Shown here piece by piece: positions 47,148 through 56,637 of a stretch of DNA of 64,000 bases. Numbering within the stretch: the first letter of the stretch is position 1; every line of letters starts with the position of its first letter. This stretch comes from Mycobacterium sp. ACS4054 (GTDB lineage: Bacteria > Actinomycetota > Actinomycetes > Mycobacteriales > Mycobacteriaceae), in NCBI RefSeq assembly GCF_001667275.1, contig NZ_LZHV01000014.1, positions 1 through 64,000 of the forward strand. The letters run 5' to 3'. The translations under genes and the position numbers were made by a program. The notes under the pieces are model-generated. The model was not told where the DNA came from. It did not search any database and saw only the letters and a program-made list of their open reading frames with translations.

Positions 47148-47966
47148 ATGCCTACCATCACCACGTCGGACGGTGTCGAGATCTTCTTCAAGGACTGGGG
47201 CTCCGGCCAGCCGATCGTTTTCAGTCATGGCTGGCCCCTGACGGCCGACGACTGGGACGCGCAGATGATGTTCTTTCTGCACAAGGGCTATCGTGTGATC
47301 GCTCACGACCGGCGCGGGCATGGCCGATCCGAGCAGACCGGGACCGGCAATGACATCGACCACTGGGTGGCCGACCTGGCCGCGTTGACCGAACAGCTCG
47401 ACCTGAGCGAGGCCGTCCATATCGGGCACTCCACCGGCGGCGCCGAGGTGGCCCGCTACGTGGCGCGCCACCAGGAGCGCGTGGCCAAGGCGATACTGGT
47501 GTCCTCCCCAACACCGAGCATGGCGCAGACGGAGAGCAATCCGGGCGGGCAACCCCAGGAATGGTTCGACGCGGTGCGGGCGGGTGTCGTGGGAAATCGA
47601 TCGGAGTTCTATCGCGCGGTGCCCGAGGGCCCGTTCTACGGGTTCAACCGACCGGGGGTGGAGCCGTCCGAGGCGGTCATCGCGAACTGGTGGCGGCAGG
47701 GCATGTCCGGCAGCGCCCACGCTCACTACGAGACGGTGGCGTCGTGGCTCGAGGACTACACCGAGGATTTGCGGACGATCACCGTTCCCGTCCTGGTGAT
47801 GCACGGCGACGACGATCAGATCGTTCCGTTCACCAGCGCGGTGCCCCGAGCGGTCGACGTCCTCCAGAACGGTGCGTTGAAGACCTATGCCGGCTACCCG
47901 CACGGCATGCCGACCACGCACGCGGATGTCCTCAACCCGGATCTGCTCGCGTTCATCGCGTCCTGA
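47148..47966 (+). CDS. Alpha/beta-hydrolase (non-haem chloroperoxidase/arylesterase type)
   Basis: A 272-residue alpha/beta-hydrolase of the chloroperoxidase/arylesterase group. It begins with ITTSDGVEIFFKDWGSGQPI, has the HGWPL oxyanion loop, nucleophile Ser95 in GHSTGG, the acid in MHGDDDQIVP and the base His in the C-terminal MPTTHAD segment. It hydrolyses small esters and may perhydrolyse carboxylates. The ATG at 47148 is preceded by GAGAGGACG. No signal peptide, so cytoplasmic. Confidence 0.9.
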   Translation: MPTITTSDGVEIFFKDWGSGQPIVFSHGWPLTADDWDAQMMFFLHKGYRVIAHDRRGHGRSEQTGTGNDIDHWVADLAALTEQLDLSEAVHIGHSTGGAEVARYVARHQERVAKAILVSSPTPSMAQTESNPGGQPQEWFDAVRAGVVGNRSEFYRAVPEGPFYGFNRPGVEPSEAVIANWWRQGMSGSAHAHYETVASWLEDYTEDLRTITVPVLVMHGDDDQIVPFTSAVPRAVDVLQNGALKTYAGYPHGMPTTHADVLNPDLLAFIAS

Positions 47967-48084
47967 CCGGCAATGTCAGGCGACGGCTACTGCCCCAAGT
48001 TGGGATCGGTAGTGGCGAGCGCGTTGTCCACTTCGAGTCGAAAGCGGCCCGCGTTGGGCCGCCACCCGACAGAATTGGACGATC

Positions 48085-48429
48085 ATGATGCGACGAATCG
48101 TGCGGTTGGCGACCACCACCTTGGTTGCCGGCGGTTTGGGCGTCGCGGGTCTCGGGCTCGCCGCGGGAACCGCCAACGCCGATGGCGGCCCGCACCGCTG
48201 GTGCCCGGGAGAGCCACTGCCCCCGACCGGTAACCATGTCACCAATCCGGTCATTTGGGACAACAACATCTGCCACACCTACTACTACGTGTACTTCGGG
48301 CAGGGCAATGTCGCCCAGAACATTTGGGACGGTGACAACCCGCCGCCTCCCCCGCCCCCGGCGCCGCCAGCGCTCATCAACAAGGACAACTGCCAACAGA
48401 TACTGGGCATTTTCTGCCCCCACGCTTGA
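48085..48429 (+). CDS. Small secreted Pro-rich protein
   Basis: A 114-residue exported protein. A signal peptide (about residues 1-32) ends with TANA before DGG. The mature part has WCPGEPLPP, then VIWDNNICHTYYYVYFGQGN, a stretch of nine consecutive prolines and a C-terminal pair of Cys residues. It matches a common mycobacterial type of small secreted WCPG protein of unknown function. The GTG-free double ATG at 48085/48088 leaves the exact start open. Confidence 0.78.
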   Translation: MMRRIVRLATTTLVAGGLGVAGLGLAAGTANADGGPHRWCPGEPLPPTGNHVTNPVIWDNNICHTYYYVYFGQGNVAQNIWDGDNPPPPPPPAPPALINKDNCQQILGIFCPHA

Positions 48430-48656
48430 CGGAGGCTGCAGCTGCCTTCCGGCGCTTGTCCGGCGTCGGGGGCCGTGGCCGGCACGGATAACCAGTGTGG
48501 TGGCCCGTGTGACGACGTCGAACCCTGGAGCGCGTGTCTGGCACTAGCCTCTGCGTTGCAGTTCGCAGCCAACGCCAACAGAAGGGTCGATGTCGCCCCG
48601 AGTGCCGTAGCTCGCCAACGCGAATCTCATTGCCGATCGCCGACTTTCAGGAGTCG

Positions 48657-49451
48657 TCAGGCGGCGCCCATACCCATCGCCACCAGCAAACCCCCAATCG
48701 CCGCGAAGGTGGCGACCAGCAGCCTCCGATGTTGAGCACTGGCCCAGGCGTGCAGCGTTCTCAGTACCGATTCGGTTCTCGCCGGCGTGATCAGATAGCC
48801 CAGCAGGATGACCTCGACAACCGCAAGCATTCCGACCAGGAACGCGAAGGCGGCGCAAACCTGCGATCCGAGCGGAGCACCCGAGGGAACGACGACCGCG
48901 AGCACGGTGAGAACCACGTCGGGTGACGGCCCCATGAAGACACCGAGCGCCAGCGCAACCCACAACGCCCCGGTTTCCCACCCTCGGTGGGCGCGAACGA
49001 GTAGCCGTCGGGTCGCAGATTCATTCTCCGTCGGTGTCCCTTGCCCGAGCCCCAGCAGTCGCGAGACTGCGGTCGGTGTATGCGATTCCAGCAGCACCGA
49101 CGAGGCGTTTCCGCCCCCCGCAGGCAGGTATGCGCGCTGACGCGTCGCAAAGCGCACGGCCATGATCGCGGCGACCGATAGGGAGAGCACACCCAAACCG
49201 ATTTGAAGGTGCTGGGCGCCGGAGTGCACGCCCGGGTTGGCCGAATCTTTCACCAGAGCTCTCAGAACCGGCGTGCCGTGCAGCACCAGCAACGGAAGCA
49301 GCAGGATGGGAAAGCCCACCATCAGGCTGCCGGCCCAGTAGGTGAGCAGGTTGTGCACGGGCCGTGGCCTGGAGATCACGAGCAGGGTGACACCGAGGCG
49401 CAAGGGGTGCACCGCCACCAGTAGCGACAGGCCCAGCACCGAGATCAACAC
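48657..49451 (-). CDS. GAP (Sap/LysE-like) family membrane protein
   Basis: A 264-residue membrane protein with six hydrophobic segments and a long hydrophilic loop (about 105-155). It resembles the mycobacterial GAP/Sap family, implicated in glycopeptidolipid or peptidoglycolipid export to the surface, and is distantly LysE-like (LLVAVHPLRLGVTLLVIS; ALGVFMGPSPDVVLTVLA). The GTG at 49451 starts MLISVLGL. Substrate unknown. Confidence 0.78.
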   Translation of the reverse strand: MLISVLGLSLLVAVHPLRLGVTLLVISRPRPVHNLLTYWAGSLMVGFPILLLPLLVLHGTPVLRALVKDSANPGVHSGAQHLQIGLGVLSLSVAAIMAVRFATRQRAYLPAGGGNASSVLLESHTPTAVSRLLGLGQGTPTENESATRRLLVRAHRGWETGALWVALALGVFMGPSPDVVLTVLAVVVPSGAPLGSQVCAAFAFLVGMLAVVEVILLGYLITPARTESVLRTLHAWASAQHRRLLVATFAAIGGLLVAMGMGAA

Positions 49452-49904
49452 GGTCGGACCCCCTAACCTGTGGAATCGTGTCGGTGGGCTTTAACTGAAG
49501 CCGCAGTCACTTCGGCCGAGGCGAACTTCATCGCACATGCGCAGATGGCCGGTCAGGGCCCCGGCCGACAACTTGACTTCCGCGTCGTCGTTTGGGACCG
49601 GCTCCATTTTCGCAGCGTACGGGACGCTCCAGCCCGACGAAGAAATTTTGACGCGAATAAGTTAGACGATTTCTGTTCGTCAAACCGAACCTCTCGTAGA
49701 AACGAACGCGTGACACGCGGAGTCAGCGGGCGAGGCCGCCTCCGCGGTGACGTGGCGGGTAATGTGCCGCGCCTTTGCTCACCAGAGCGTCACGAAGTTC
49801 TCAATCCGCCGCCGCGAGACACCTCGCTGTGAGCAGGCAGACGCCGGTACCCAAATCGCCCGTTTGTCAACGGATTCGGAGGTGATCACCCTAAAATTGC
49901 TGCC
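49452..49904. other. Long intergenic region
   Basis: About 450 bases between the divergent GAP and DoxX genes. It contains an A/T-rich patch (about 49640-49690) that could hold promoters, and the 10-bp palindrome GGTGATCACC at 49881-49890, 14 bases before the DoxX start. No supported gene is seen. Confidence 0.45.
49881..49890. promoter_or_regulatory. Palindrome GGTGATCACC before the DoxX gene
   Basis: A perfect 10-bp palindrome immediately upstream of the GTG start of the DoxX-family gene. It overlaps the likely ribosome-binding region (GGAGGTGATC), so part of it may simply be the Shine-Dalgarno sequence. Confidence 0.25.
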
Positions 49905-51248
49905 GTGACTACCACGGCGCAATCGCCGGTTCCGGCCGCTGGAACGTCTGATCCCCTTGAAGTCGCTCCGCCGTGGACGTCGCTGAAGAAAATAGGTTTC
50001 CGGCTGCTTTTCACCATTGGTGTGGGGATGCTCTTCGGCGTTGTTGGCGGAAGCGTCGTGAAAGACAGCGTCGGCCGGCACCCGCTCGAACCGATGGTCT
50101 GGCTACTCGCGCAGGTCGGCAGCTACTTGACGAGAGGTCGTGGTGTCGAGATCGCCAAGTCGGCCGGCTCGGACGTGTTGTGGTTGTGGTGTTTGCATCT
50201 CGGTTGGCTGGTGCTGGCCGTGCTGGTCACCGCGGCGTGGACAGTCATGGATCGGGGGCGTTCCGACTACCGACGCCTGGCCGCGTCGTTGATCGTGTTC
50301 GCGCGGTTCGGGTTGGCCGTGGTGTTGATCATCTACGGCCTGGGCAAGGTGATTCCCGTCCAGATGGGGTTCATGACGCTTCCCCATCACCAGCTGCAGC
50401 TGACGGGCGACACCAGCCTGTTCGAGACGTTGTGGGGCTTCATGGGCGACTCCCCGGCGTACTCGGTGGCTACCGGGCTGGTTGAGCTGGTGTCGGGACT
50501 GCTACTGCTGTGGAACCGCACGCAGCTGCTCGGTGCGCTCGGGGCGGCGACGGCCATGGCGCAGGTGTTACTGCTCAACGTGACCTACGACGTGCCGGTC
50601 AAGCTGGCCGTCGGCGAATTGTTCTTGATAGCAATCGGTATCGCGTCGCCATACTGGTCGAACCTGGCCCGCGTCCTGCTCAATCGCGGGGAGACTCGCC
50701 CCGTTCAGCACTGGCTGCCGCTTGGTGCGGGTAAACGCTGGCTGCGACGAACCGGCGTGGTCGCCAAGTTCGGTATCGCCGGCTCGTTGCTGGTGTCCAG
50801 CGCGATGTGGGACGCCATGTTGTTCAGCGTGTACAACACCCCCACCTCGACGCTCGACGGAGTTTGGCGCGCAACGTCCTTCACCGTCGACGGGCGCGAG
50901 GCGGCACTCAATCAAACGAGCCCGCAACCGTGGACCAATGTGGCGATCGCCGACCGCAACAAGGTGCCCCAATTCGGCGTGGTCAAGTTTGTCAGCCAGG
51001 CGCCGGCCGGCTACACCACCACCTGGCAGCTCGAGGTCGACGGGGATCGGCTCAAGTTGCGCAAGCCCGAATCGAATTCGGCCGAAGTCTTACTGCGCGC
51101 GACCCAGCCGGACAAGGACCGCCTCGTGCTGACGGGCCAGTTGGACGGCAGGCAGATCAAGGGCACATTCGAACGCCGGTTCATGGAACGCGGCGAGTTC
51201 GTCTTCCGGCTCATCAGCCCGGTCATCCCGGTGGGTTCGCTGCAGTAA
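49905..51248 (+). CDS. DoxX-like membrane protein with C-terminal beta domain
   Basis: A 447-residue protein. The N-terminal half has six to seven hydrophobic helices with the DoxX-like stretch ARFGLAVVLIIYGLGKVIPVQ and LVELVSGLLLLWNRTQLLG. The C-terminal part (about residues 325-447) reads as an extracytoplasmic beta-barrel-like domain (LDGVWRATSFTVDG... TTWQLEVDGDRLKLRK... RRFMERGEFVFRLISP). DoxX proteins take part in redox or thiol stress complexes; this fused domain is unexplained. The GTG at 49905 is preceded by an extended GGAGGTGATC. Confidence 0.8.
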   Translation: MTTTAQSPVPAAGTSDPLEVAPPWTSLKKIGFRLLFTIGVGMLFGVVGGSVVKDSVGRHPLEPMVWLLAQVGSYLTRGRGVEIAKSAGSDVLWLWCLHLGWLVLAVLVTAAWTVMDRGRSDYRRLAASLIVFARFGLAVVLIIYGLGKVIPVQMGFMTLPHHQLQLTGDTSLFETLWGFMGDSPAYSVATGLVELVSGLLLLWNRTQLLGALGAATAMAQVLLLNVTYDVPVKLAVGELFLIAIGIASPYWSNLARVLLNRGETRPVQHWLPLGAGKRWLRRTGVVAKFGIAGSLLVSSAMWDAMLFSVYNTPTSTLDGVWRATSFTVDGREAALNQTSPQPWTNVAIADRNKVPQFGVVKFVSQAPAGYTTTWQLEVDGDRLKLRKPESNSAEVLLRATQPDKDRLVLTGQLDGRQIKGTFERRFMERGEFVFRLISPVIPVGSLQ

Positions 51249-51311
51249 TCCCTCGACCGACAGCACCACGTGGAATCACGATGCCCGACAACGGCCCGAT
51301 TCCCGCGAATA

Positions 51312-52133
51312 TCAGGCAGGAGCTGCAAGCGCTCGATCGAATGCGGCTTGGTTCTTCTTCATTCGACGCACGATGGGCGACCAACCCATAAGCGTGATCA
51401 TCACCGAGTTGAAGATGTTGAACGGAAACCTCATTGGCCTCACGATGTCGAGGAACAGCACGACGCGGGTTTCCTCGGTGTTGTTCCACACCTCGTGTTC
51501 GTAGGTGTCATCGAACATCAGCGCCACGCCCTCCTCAAAAGAGGCGGTCTCGTCACCGACGCGGATTGCACATTCGCCATCCTGCGGCACCACCAGCGGC
51601 AGGTGATAGCGCATGACGCCCTGGTAGGGACCGCGGTGCGGAGGAATCTTCTTTCCGGGGGACAGAATCGAGAAGAAGGCGGTTTTCATGCCCGGGATTT
51701 CGTGCAGCAAACGCGCGGTATCCGGACATTCTTCGCATTGTTTACCAAATCGCCGGCCGTAAATGTAGAAGAAATAACTAAGCCATTTGTCGTCGTTCGA
51801 TATTGCTGCTATCGTCTCGACGATTTCTTGATGGTTCGGAATGGTCTCCGGAACCGACAGCAGGGCCTTCAGTTCGGCCTGGACCTTGCTCGTCTCGGAA
51901 ATGACATGCTGGTGCCATTCGAACTGGGTGGGATCGATGAACGGCGTCGTCTCGACCAGTGAGAATCTCCTCGGGACCATCAGGTTGACCACCTTCAACC
52001 CGGGCGCGATGGTCAGAAACAAGAGGTATCGCAATGCCGCCAGCGCTTTATTGACACCACGATTCGGTGGGCCTGCATCCCGTCGACCGGGCGTTATGTC
52101 GTCGGTCATTTTGGGTGCGTCGATGGTCGCCAT
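51312..52133 (-). CDS. Aspartyl/asparaginyl beta-hydroxylase family protein
   Basis: A 273-residue 2-oxoglutarate/Fe(II) oxygenase of the Asp/Asn hydroxylase (LpxO-like) family. The core has KKIPPHRGPYQGVMRYHLPL (His166 as iron ligand, Arg167), MFDDTYEHEVWNNT (His213) and RVVLFLDIVRP for 2-oxoglutarate. A hydrophobic stretch at about residues 32-53 could anchor it to the membrane, as in lipid hydroxylases. The ATG at 52133 was chosen; an ATG at 52109 is possible. It is divergent from a TetR gene across an A/T-rich operator region. Confidence 0.88.
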   Translation of the reverse strand: MATIDAPKMTDDITPGRRDAGPPNRGVNKALAALRYLLFLTIAPGLKVVNLMVPRRFSLVETTPFIDPTQFEWHQHVISETSKVQAELKALLSVPETIPNHQEIVETIAAISNDDKWLSYFFYIYGRRFGKQCEECPDTARLLHEIPGMKTAFFSILSPGKKIPPHRGPYQGVMRYHLPLVVPQDGECAIRVGDETASFEEGVALMFDDTYEHEVWNNTEETRVVLFLDIVRPMRFPFNIFNSVMITLMGWSPIVRRMKKNQAAFDRALAAPA

Positions 52134-52281
52134 GGAGGTGGTCTCCGATCCTTGTTTTTTTGCGTCGAGTTTGTGCTGATGTCGCCGTACGAAGTGCCTA
52201 GCGCCGAAAGACGAAGTTCACTGGCGGACTGCCCTCCCCGCCGGGGCGGCCCGGTTCAATGAAACACATCGTATGAGGTAT

Positions 52282-52320
52282 ACAATATGTATTTATTGTG
52301 CAACAATGCGATCATATTGT
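52282..52320. promoter_or_regulatory. Two tandem ACAAT-N8-ATTGT operators
   Basis: Palindromes at 52282-52299 and 52303-52320, each ACAAT-N8-ATTGT, have centres 21 bp apart, i.e. two helical turns. They lie in the A/T-rich gap between the hydroxylase and the divergent tetR. Two TetR dimers on one face of the DNA would fit. Confidence 0.6.
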
Positions 52321-52355
52321 GGCATGCCTTCGCCCCCGTGTCTATGGTTGGAGCA

Positions 52356-53003
52356 ATGTTTCGCGAAGTAGTGTCTGCCGGTCCGCCCGCGCGGGGCGAG
52401 CAGTCCAGCGTGGACCGTATTCGCGACGTTGCGCTCAAGACTTTCGCCGTGCACGGCACGGAAGCGACTTCGCTGCGGATGATCGCCGAATCTGCCGGCG
52501 TGTCAATTGGATTGGTTCAACACCACTTCAAAACGAAGGGGAACCTCATCACGGCGGTGGACGAGTACGTGATGGCGGTGCTGGGCCAGTCGTTGGCGGG
52601 CCCCTTGCCTGGGGCCCCGACGGACCCGGTCTCCGCGGTCGCACACCGGGTGACCGACCTGGTTACCAATCATGCGCCTGTCATCGACTACATGTGTCGC
52701 GCTGTGGTCGACTGCACGCCGATGGGCGTGCGAATCTTTGACGGCCTGGTCGACATTGGTCGGGGACACTGGGATCAACTGGCAGAACAAGGAATGGTGC
52801 GGCCAGGCCTTGATCCCGATTGGGTAGCGCTCAACCCGATGGTGTTGGTGTTGGGTATCTTTATCGTTCGTTCGCATCTGGACCGGCACCTCCCCGATCC
52901 CTTCACTGGCCCGGCGCAGCTGGACAGGTGGCAAAAGGCCACCGACGCTCTGATTCGAAGCGGCCAGATAATCGCACCTGAGCCCAAGACGGGTGGCGAC
53001 TGA
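52356..53003 (+). CDS. TetR family regulator next to the Asp/Asn hydroxylase
   Basis: A 215-residue TetR repressor. The helix-turn-helix is at about residues 20-65 (VALKTFAVHGTEATSLRMIA, then SAGVSIGLVQHHFKTKGNL), followed by a helical ligand domain. The ATG at 52356 (MFREVV) has TTGGAG just upstream; the earlier ATG lies inside the operators and was rejected. It is divergent from the hydroxylase gene and probably controls both promoters. Confidence 0.88.
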   Translation: MFREVVSAGPPARGEQSSVDRIRDVALKTFAVHGTEATSLRMIAESAGVSIGLVQHHFKTKGNLITAVDEYVMAVLGQSLAGPLPGAPTDPVSAVAHRVTDLVTNHAPVIDYMCRAVVDCTPMGVRIFDGLVDIGRGHWDQLAEQGMVRPGLDPDWVALNPMVLVLGIFIVRSHLDRHLPDPFTGPAQLDRWQKATDALIRSGQIIAPEPKTGGD

Positions 53004-53040
53004 CGATCCGCGGTCGTTACGGAACAACACTTCCGCTTCC

Positions 53041-53349
53041 CTAGCGCACCCCAGCCTGTTCTCGGCTGCGTATCGGGATGCATGAGTGCGAAGCATCGCG
53101 TCCGGTCATCGTTGCCATCAGCGCCCGCTGGAAGGTCCGGCCCGGCAAATTCTCCGAAACGGCGGCCTCGACGATCAAAGGCGCCGCCGATGTGACCTCC
53201 GAGATGCTCGTCGTCCAGGCCGGCGGCACCGACAATGGACCGAGCGGAACCGCCTCACCCACTCCTGCGGACGGCGCACCGACGGCGGACGAGGGATGGA
53301 ACGGCCACACCACCCGATACTCAGCGCTCGCCACGTGTCCCGCCTACCG
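53041..53349 (-). pseudogene. PPE-SVP-like C-terminal region, cut off by in-frame stops
   Basis: In the same frame as the PPE gene, sequence after TAG (53352-53350), CGG and a second TAG (53346-53344) continues for about 100 codons. It includes GPLSVPPAWTTSISEV, the typical PPE-SVP C-terminal motif, and ends at 53041. It may be the detached tail of the PPE protein or of another PPE copy. An internal GTG at 53334 could restart translation. Region 53004-53040 is a short spacer. Confidence 0.6.
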
Positions 53350-54564
53350 CTAAATGCCTGCTGCCGAAGGGATTCGAGCCCATTCCAACAGCCCACCCAC
53401 ATCGAGCTGAGGCTGAATTCCCGCGGTGCCCGCCAGGCCTGGTGTGGTCAGTCCCCCCAACGCCGAGGCCCCCAACGCGGCGGATGAGCTGGGCGTGGCC
53501 GCGGTGACGGTGACGCTGCCGAAGACGTTGGTGATGGACGCACCCGCCGGGCCGGCAATGGCGACGGCGGCGTTCCCGAAGGTTTGGACGGCGACCTGTT
53601 CCGTGCCGACAACGGGCAGTGTGGCGGATCCGTTGACGAGGGTGACCAGTACCTCCTGGAAAGAACCAGGGGTGAGGATGAGCGGGCTGGAGCCGGCGGT
53701 GACGTCAGCGCCGGCAGGGATCAGAGTGCCGCCCTCGGAACAATCGATAATTGTGTGGATTGTGCTGCCGGAGTTCACAATGACCGAGCCGAAGCTGATG
53801 AGATTGGTGCCGGGACCCGTGATCGTGATCGAGCCGCTGTTGACGAACATCCCCGTGTCAGTCCCAATGGTGATGGTGCTGCCCGGGGCGACGGTCACCG
53901 TCTGGCCCGGGGCGACGGGCCCGACGGTGTCGACGGTGGTGGAGCCCAGGGTGTGCATCGTGGCATTGGTCGAGGCCACCTGCTGAGTGGCGTTGGCGGC
54001 CTGTGCCGCCGCCTGGGCCTGGGCGCCCTGCCCCGCCGGGTTGGTGGTCCGCGGCGGCTCGTCGAACGGGGCCAATGTGCTGGCGGTCTGACACGCGGCG
54101 GCATAGCCATACATCGCCGTCGCATCTTGAATCCACATCTGCGTGTACTGAGCCTCGGTCGCGGCGATCGCCGGGGCGTTCTGCCCGAAGAAATTGGTTG
54201 CGATCAGCGCCAGCAACTGCGCCCGGTTGGCGGCGATCACCGGCGGGGGCACCGTCATCGCAAACGCGGCCTCGTAAGCCGCCGCCGCCGCGTATGCCTG
54301 GGCGCCCGTCTGCGCCGCCTGTGCAGCGGCGACGGACAACCACTCCACATACGGAGTGGCCGCGGCCGACATCAGTAGCGACGAGGGTCCCGACCACGCC
54401 TGGCCGGTCAGCCCCGCTAGCTCCGTTGCGTAGCCGCTGGCTGTCGACTCCAGCTGAACCGCCAGCGCCTCCCACCCCGTCGCGGCGGCCAGCATCGGTC
54501 CGGAACCGGGCCCGGCGTACATCAGCCCGGAGTTGACCTCCGGAGGTAGCGACGCAAAGTCCAT
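53350..54564 (-). CDS. PPE family protein
   Basis: A 404-residue PPE protein. The PPE domain occupies about residues 1-180, with [16 protein letters not shown] at 57-59 and the Yxxxx[13 protein letters not shown] helical hairpin. The C-terminal part is rich in Gly, Ser, Thr and Val with beta-type repeats ([23 protein letters not shown]) and ends [16 protein letters not shown]... It is probably secreted by a type VII (ESX) system with a PE partner, which is not in this window. The frame continues beyond two amber codons into a PPE-SVP-like tail. It is divergent from tetR across a palindromic operator. Confidence 0.88.
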   Translation of the reverse strand: MDFASLPPEVNSGLMYAGPGSGPMLAAATGWEALAVQLESTASGYATELAGLTGQAWSGPSSLLMSAAATPYVEWLSVAAAQAAQTGAQAYAAAAAYEAAFAMTVPPPVIAANRAQLLALIATNFFGQNAPAIAATEAQYTQMWIQDATAMYGYAAACQTASTLAPFDEPPRTTNPAGQGAQAQAAAQAANATQQVASTNATMHTLGSTTVDTVGPVAPGQTVTVAPGSTITIGTDTGMFVNSGSITITGPGTNLISFGSVIVNSGSTIHTIIDCSEGGTLIPAGADVTAGSSPLILTPGSFQEVLVTLVNGSATLPVVGTEQVAVQTFGNAAVAIAGPAGASITNVFGSVTVTAATPSSSAALGASALGGLTTPGLAGTAGIQPQLDVGGLLEWARIPSAAGI

Positions 54565-54672
54565 GTGGTCAGCCCTTTCCGCGGACGGCGGTGGCTACAT
54601 CGCGGCCATGAATAGTTTTTCAACAGATATGGAATAACTCTCGGTGGGCAGCGTACAGCCGTCGCGCTGCCT

Positions 54673-54690
54673 TTTCAATGACTATTGAAA
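54673..54690. promoter_or_regulatory. TetR operator TTTCAATGACTATTGAAA, copy 1
   Basis: A palindrome of 7-base arms around GACT, 15 bases before the tetR GTG and 108 bases upstream of the divergent PPE gene. An identical copy is at 56638-56655. Confidence 0.75.
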
Positions 54691-54705
54691 TGATATGCTT
54701 CGGCC

Positions 54706-55368
54706 GTGTCGCCACCTCGGGAACTCGTCAAGCGGCGCGGTAGACGTCAGGGTCAACCCGTGTCGCGCGACGCGGTTCTCCGCGCGGCAAAGCGGCAGTT
54801 CGCCAAGCATGGCTATGACAAGACGACGCTGCGAGCGATCGCCGACGATGCGCGAGTCGATCCGTCGATGGTCCTCTACCTCTTCGGCTCGAAGGCGGCG
54901 TTGTTTCGCGAGTCGATGAAGTTGGTGCTGCCCTCGGACCTGCTGACGGCCGAGATCGCCGAGACGGACGACGATTTGGGCTGCCGCGTGGTGCGGGCCT
55001 ACCTTGGCCTCTGGGAACAGCCCGATACCTCCGCGAGCATGGCCTCGATGGTGCAGTCGGCAACGTCCAATCGCGATGCCAACGACGCGTTTCGCGGTTT
55101 CCTGCACGACTATTTGTTCACCGCGGTGTCCGGCGCGTTGGGCGGTGGTGACGAAGCGCGACTGCGCGCGATGCTGGCCGCGACCAACCTCGTCGGCACC
55201 GCGATGCTGCGATACATCATGCGGGTGCCACCCCTGTCGTCGCTCGGCGTTGACGAGGTGGTCGGCCTGATCGGGCCGACGGTGCATCGGTTCCTGACCG
55301 CACCCGCCGAGGAGCTGGGGCTGAACGTGGCATCGCAACCCCCGAGACGGCGCCGAAATACGCGGTGA
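54706..55368 (+). CDS. TetR family regulator of the O-methyltransferase region
   Basis: A 220-residue TetR repressor. A basic N-terminus precedes the helix-turn-helix (AKRQFAKHGYDKTTLRAIA, DDARVDPSMVLYLFGSKAAL) and a helical C-domain of the TetR_C type seen in actinobacterial regulators. The GTG at 54706 lies 15 bases after the palindrome TTTCAATGACTATTGAAA. The same palindrome upstream of the methyltransferase and the micro-lipoprotein suggests a small regulon including itself. Confidence 0.9.
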   Translation: MSPPRELVKRRGRRQGQPVSRDAVLRAAKRQFAKHGYDKTTLRAIADDARVDPSMVLYLFGSKAALFRESMKLVLPSDLLTAEIAETDDDLGCRVVRAYLGLWEQPDTSASMASMVQSATSNRDANDAFRGFLHDYLFTAVSGALGGGDEARLRAMLAATNLVGTAMLRYIMRVPPLSSLGVDEVVGLIGPTVHRFLTAPAEELGLNVASQPPRRRRNTR

Positions 55369-55394
55369 CGACGCCGATCTCGAAGCGGCCGCCG

Positions 55395-56480
55395 CTACAC
55401 CGCCGTCGCTTCGAGGATGCTGAGCGGCGACACGGTCTCGACGACGCGGTTCAACCGGAAACCGGCCTTGCCGAACAGTCGGCGATATTCGTCCGCGGTA
55501 CGTTCGCGCGCGCCGGCGACGACCAACATCTCGATGTCCACCCACTTGCCGTGGAAGTCCCGGTCGTGCTCGGGAATGACGAACTCGCAGAGCAACAATC
55601 GCGTGCCGGCGCGGGCCGCGCTGCGGACGTTCTTCAGGATGCGAACCGCGTCGTCCTCGGGCCAGTCGTGGATCACGTTCTTGAGCACATACGCGTCGCC
55701 GCCCTTGGGTGCGAAATCGAAGAACGAGCCCTCTTCAATGCGGACGCGGTCGTCCACACCGTACTTCCGCAACAGTTCCGGAGCGCCCGCCACGACCTCC
55801 GGAAGATCGAACAGCACGCCGCGCGACTTCGGGGCCGTCTCGAGGATCGCCGCCAACAGCCGACCGTGGCCGCCCCCGACATCGACGATCGTGTCGAACG
55901 CGTTGAAATCGTAGGCCGCGGTGAGGGGCACGTTCGCGAACTCGGACACATTGGTCATGGCGGAGTTGAAGATTCCACCGAGTTCGGCCTCTTCGGTCAG
56001 GTACTCGAAAGCCGGTTTGCCGCGAAGCTCGGGGACCACCGCATTGCCGGTCCGGATCGCGTCGGTCAGGTGGCTCCAATGCTCCCGATGCTGAGGTGAC
56101 CCGACCCAGCGGGCCATCCCGGCCATCGAAACCGGCGCATCGGTGCGCAGCGTTTCGGCAAGCGGGGTAAGCGCATAACGCCCGTCGCTGCGCTGGCTAA
56201 AAACTCCCACACCGATCAGCGCCCGCAAGAGTCGCCCCAGCGCATCGGCGTCGGCGTGGACCCGGCCTGCCAACTGCTCGCCGGAAAGGGGGCCATCGGC
56301 CAGCGCGTCCGCCACGCCGAGGTCCGCTGCGGACGCGATCGCCTGGGCCACCCACGCGTTCAGGATCAATTCCATCATCACCGCCGGAGGCGGAGCGGAG
56401 CGTTGGCGCAGCCGCGCCAGATAGTGACGGGCCTGTTCGACGGCTCGCGCGACCCTGACCGGCGGAACCTTAGACGTCAA
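55395..56480 (-). CDS. Class I SAM-dependent O-methyltransferase (COMT/dimerisation type)
   Basis: A 361-residue small-molecule O-methyltransferase. The N-terminal winged-helix dimerisation domain (about 30-120) precedes the Rossmann SAM site DVGGGHG at 200-206, the FDLPEVV motif and the probable catalytic base His271 in NVIHDWPEDD. Substrates are usually phenols or polyketides. The start is uncertain: TTG at 56480 has GAAAGG upstream, while GTG at 56501 would add seven residues. It converges with tetR and has the shared operator about 160 bases upstream. Confidence 0.88.
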   Translation of the reverse strand: MTSKVPPVRVARAVEQARHYLARLRQRSAPPPAVMMELILNAWVAQAIASAADLGVADALADGPLSGEQLAGRVHADADALGRLLRALIGVGVFSQRSDGRYALTPLAETLRTDAPVSMAGMARWVGSPQHREHWSHLTDAIRTGNAVVPELRGKPAFEYLTEEAELGGIFNSAMTNVSEFANVPLTAAYDFNAFDTIVDVGGGHGRLLAAILETAPKSRGVLFDLPEVVAGAPELLRKYGVDDRVRIEEGSFFDFAPKGGDAYVLKNVIHDWPEDDAVRILKNVRSAARAGTRLLLCEFVIPEHDRDFHGKWVDIEMLVVAGARERTADEYRRLFGKAGFRLNRVVETVSPLSILEATAV

Positions 56481-56637
56481 GTGACTACCTTTCTCGTTCA
56501 CAGTCGCCACCACGGACGCGTGCCGTATAGGCAGGCAACCGCATTCGCGCGCCGACACACACGGCAACCGCCTAACGGTACCTGTCATGCGAGCGATCGA
56601 TAAGCCCGCCAGTGACTATGCCCGCCACCCGACAACA

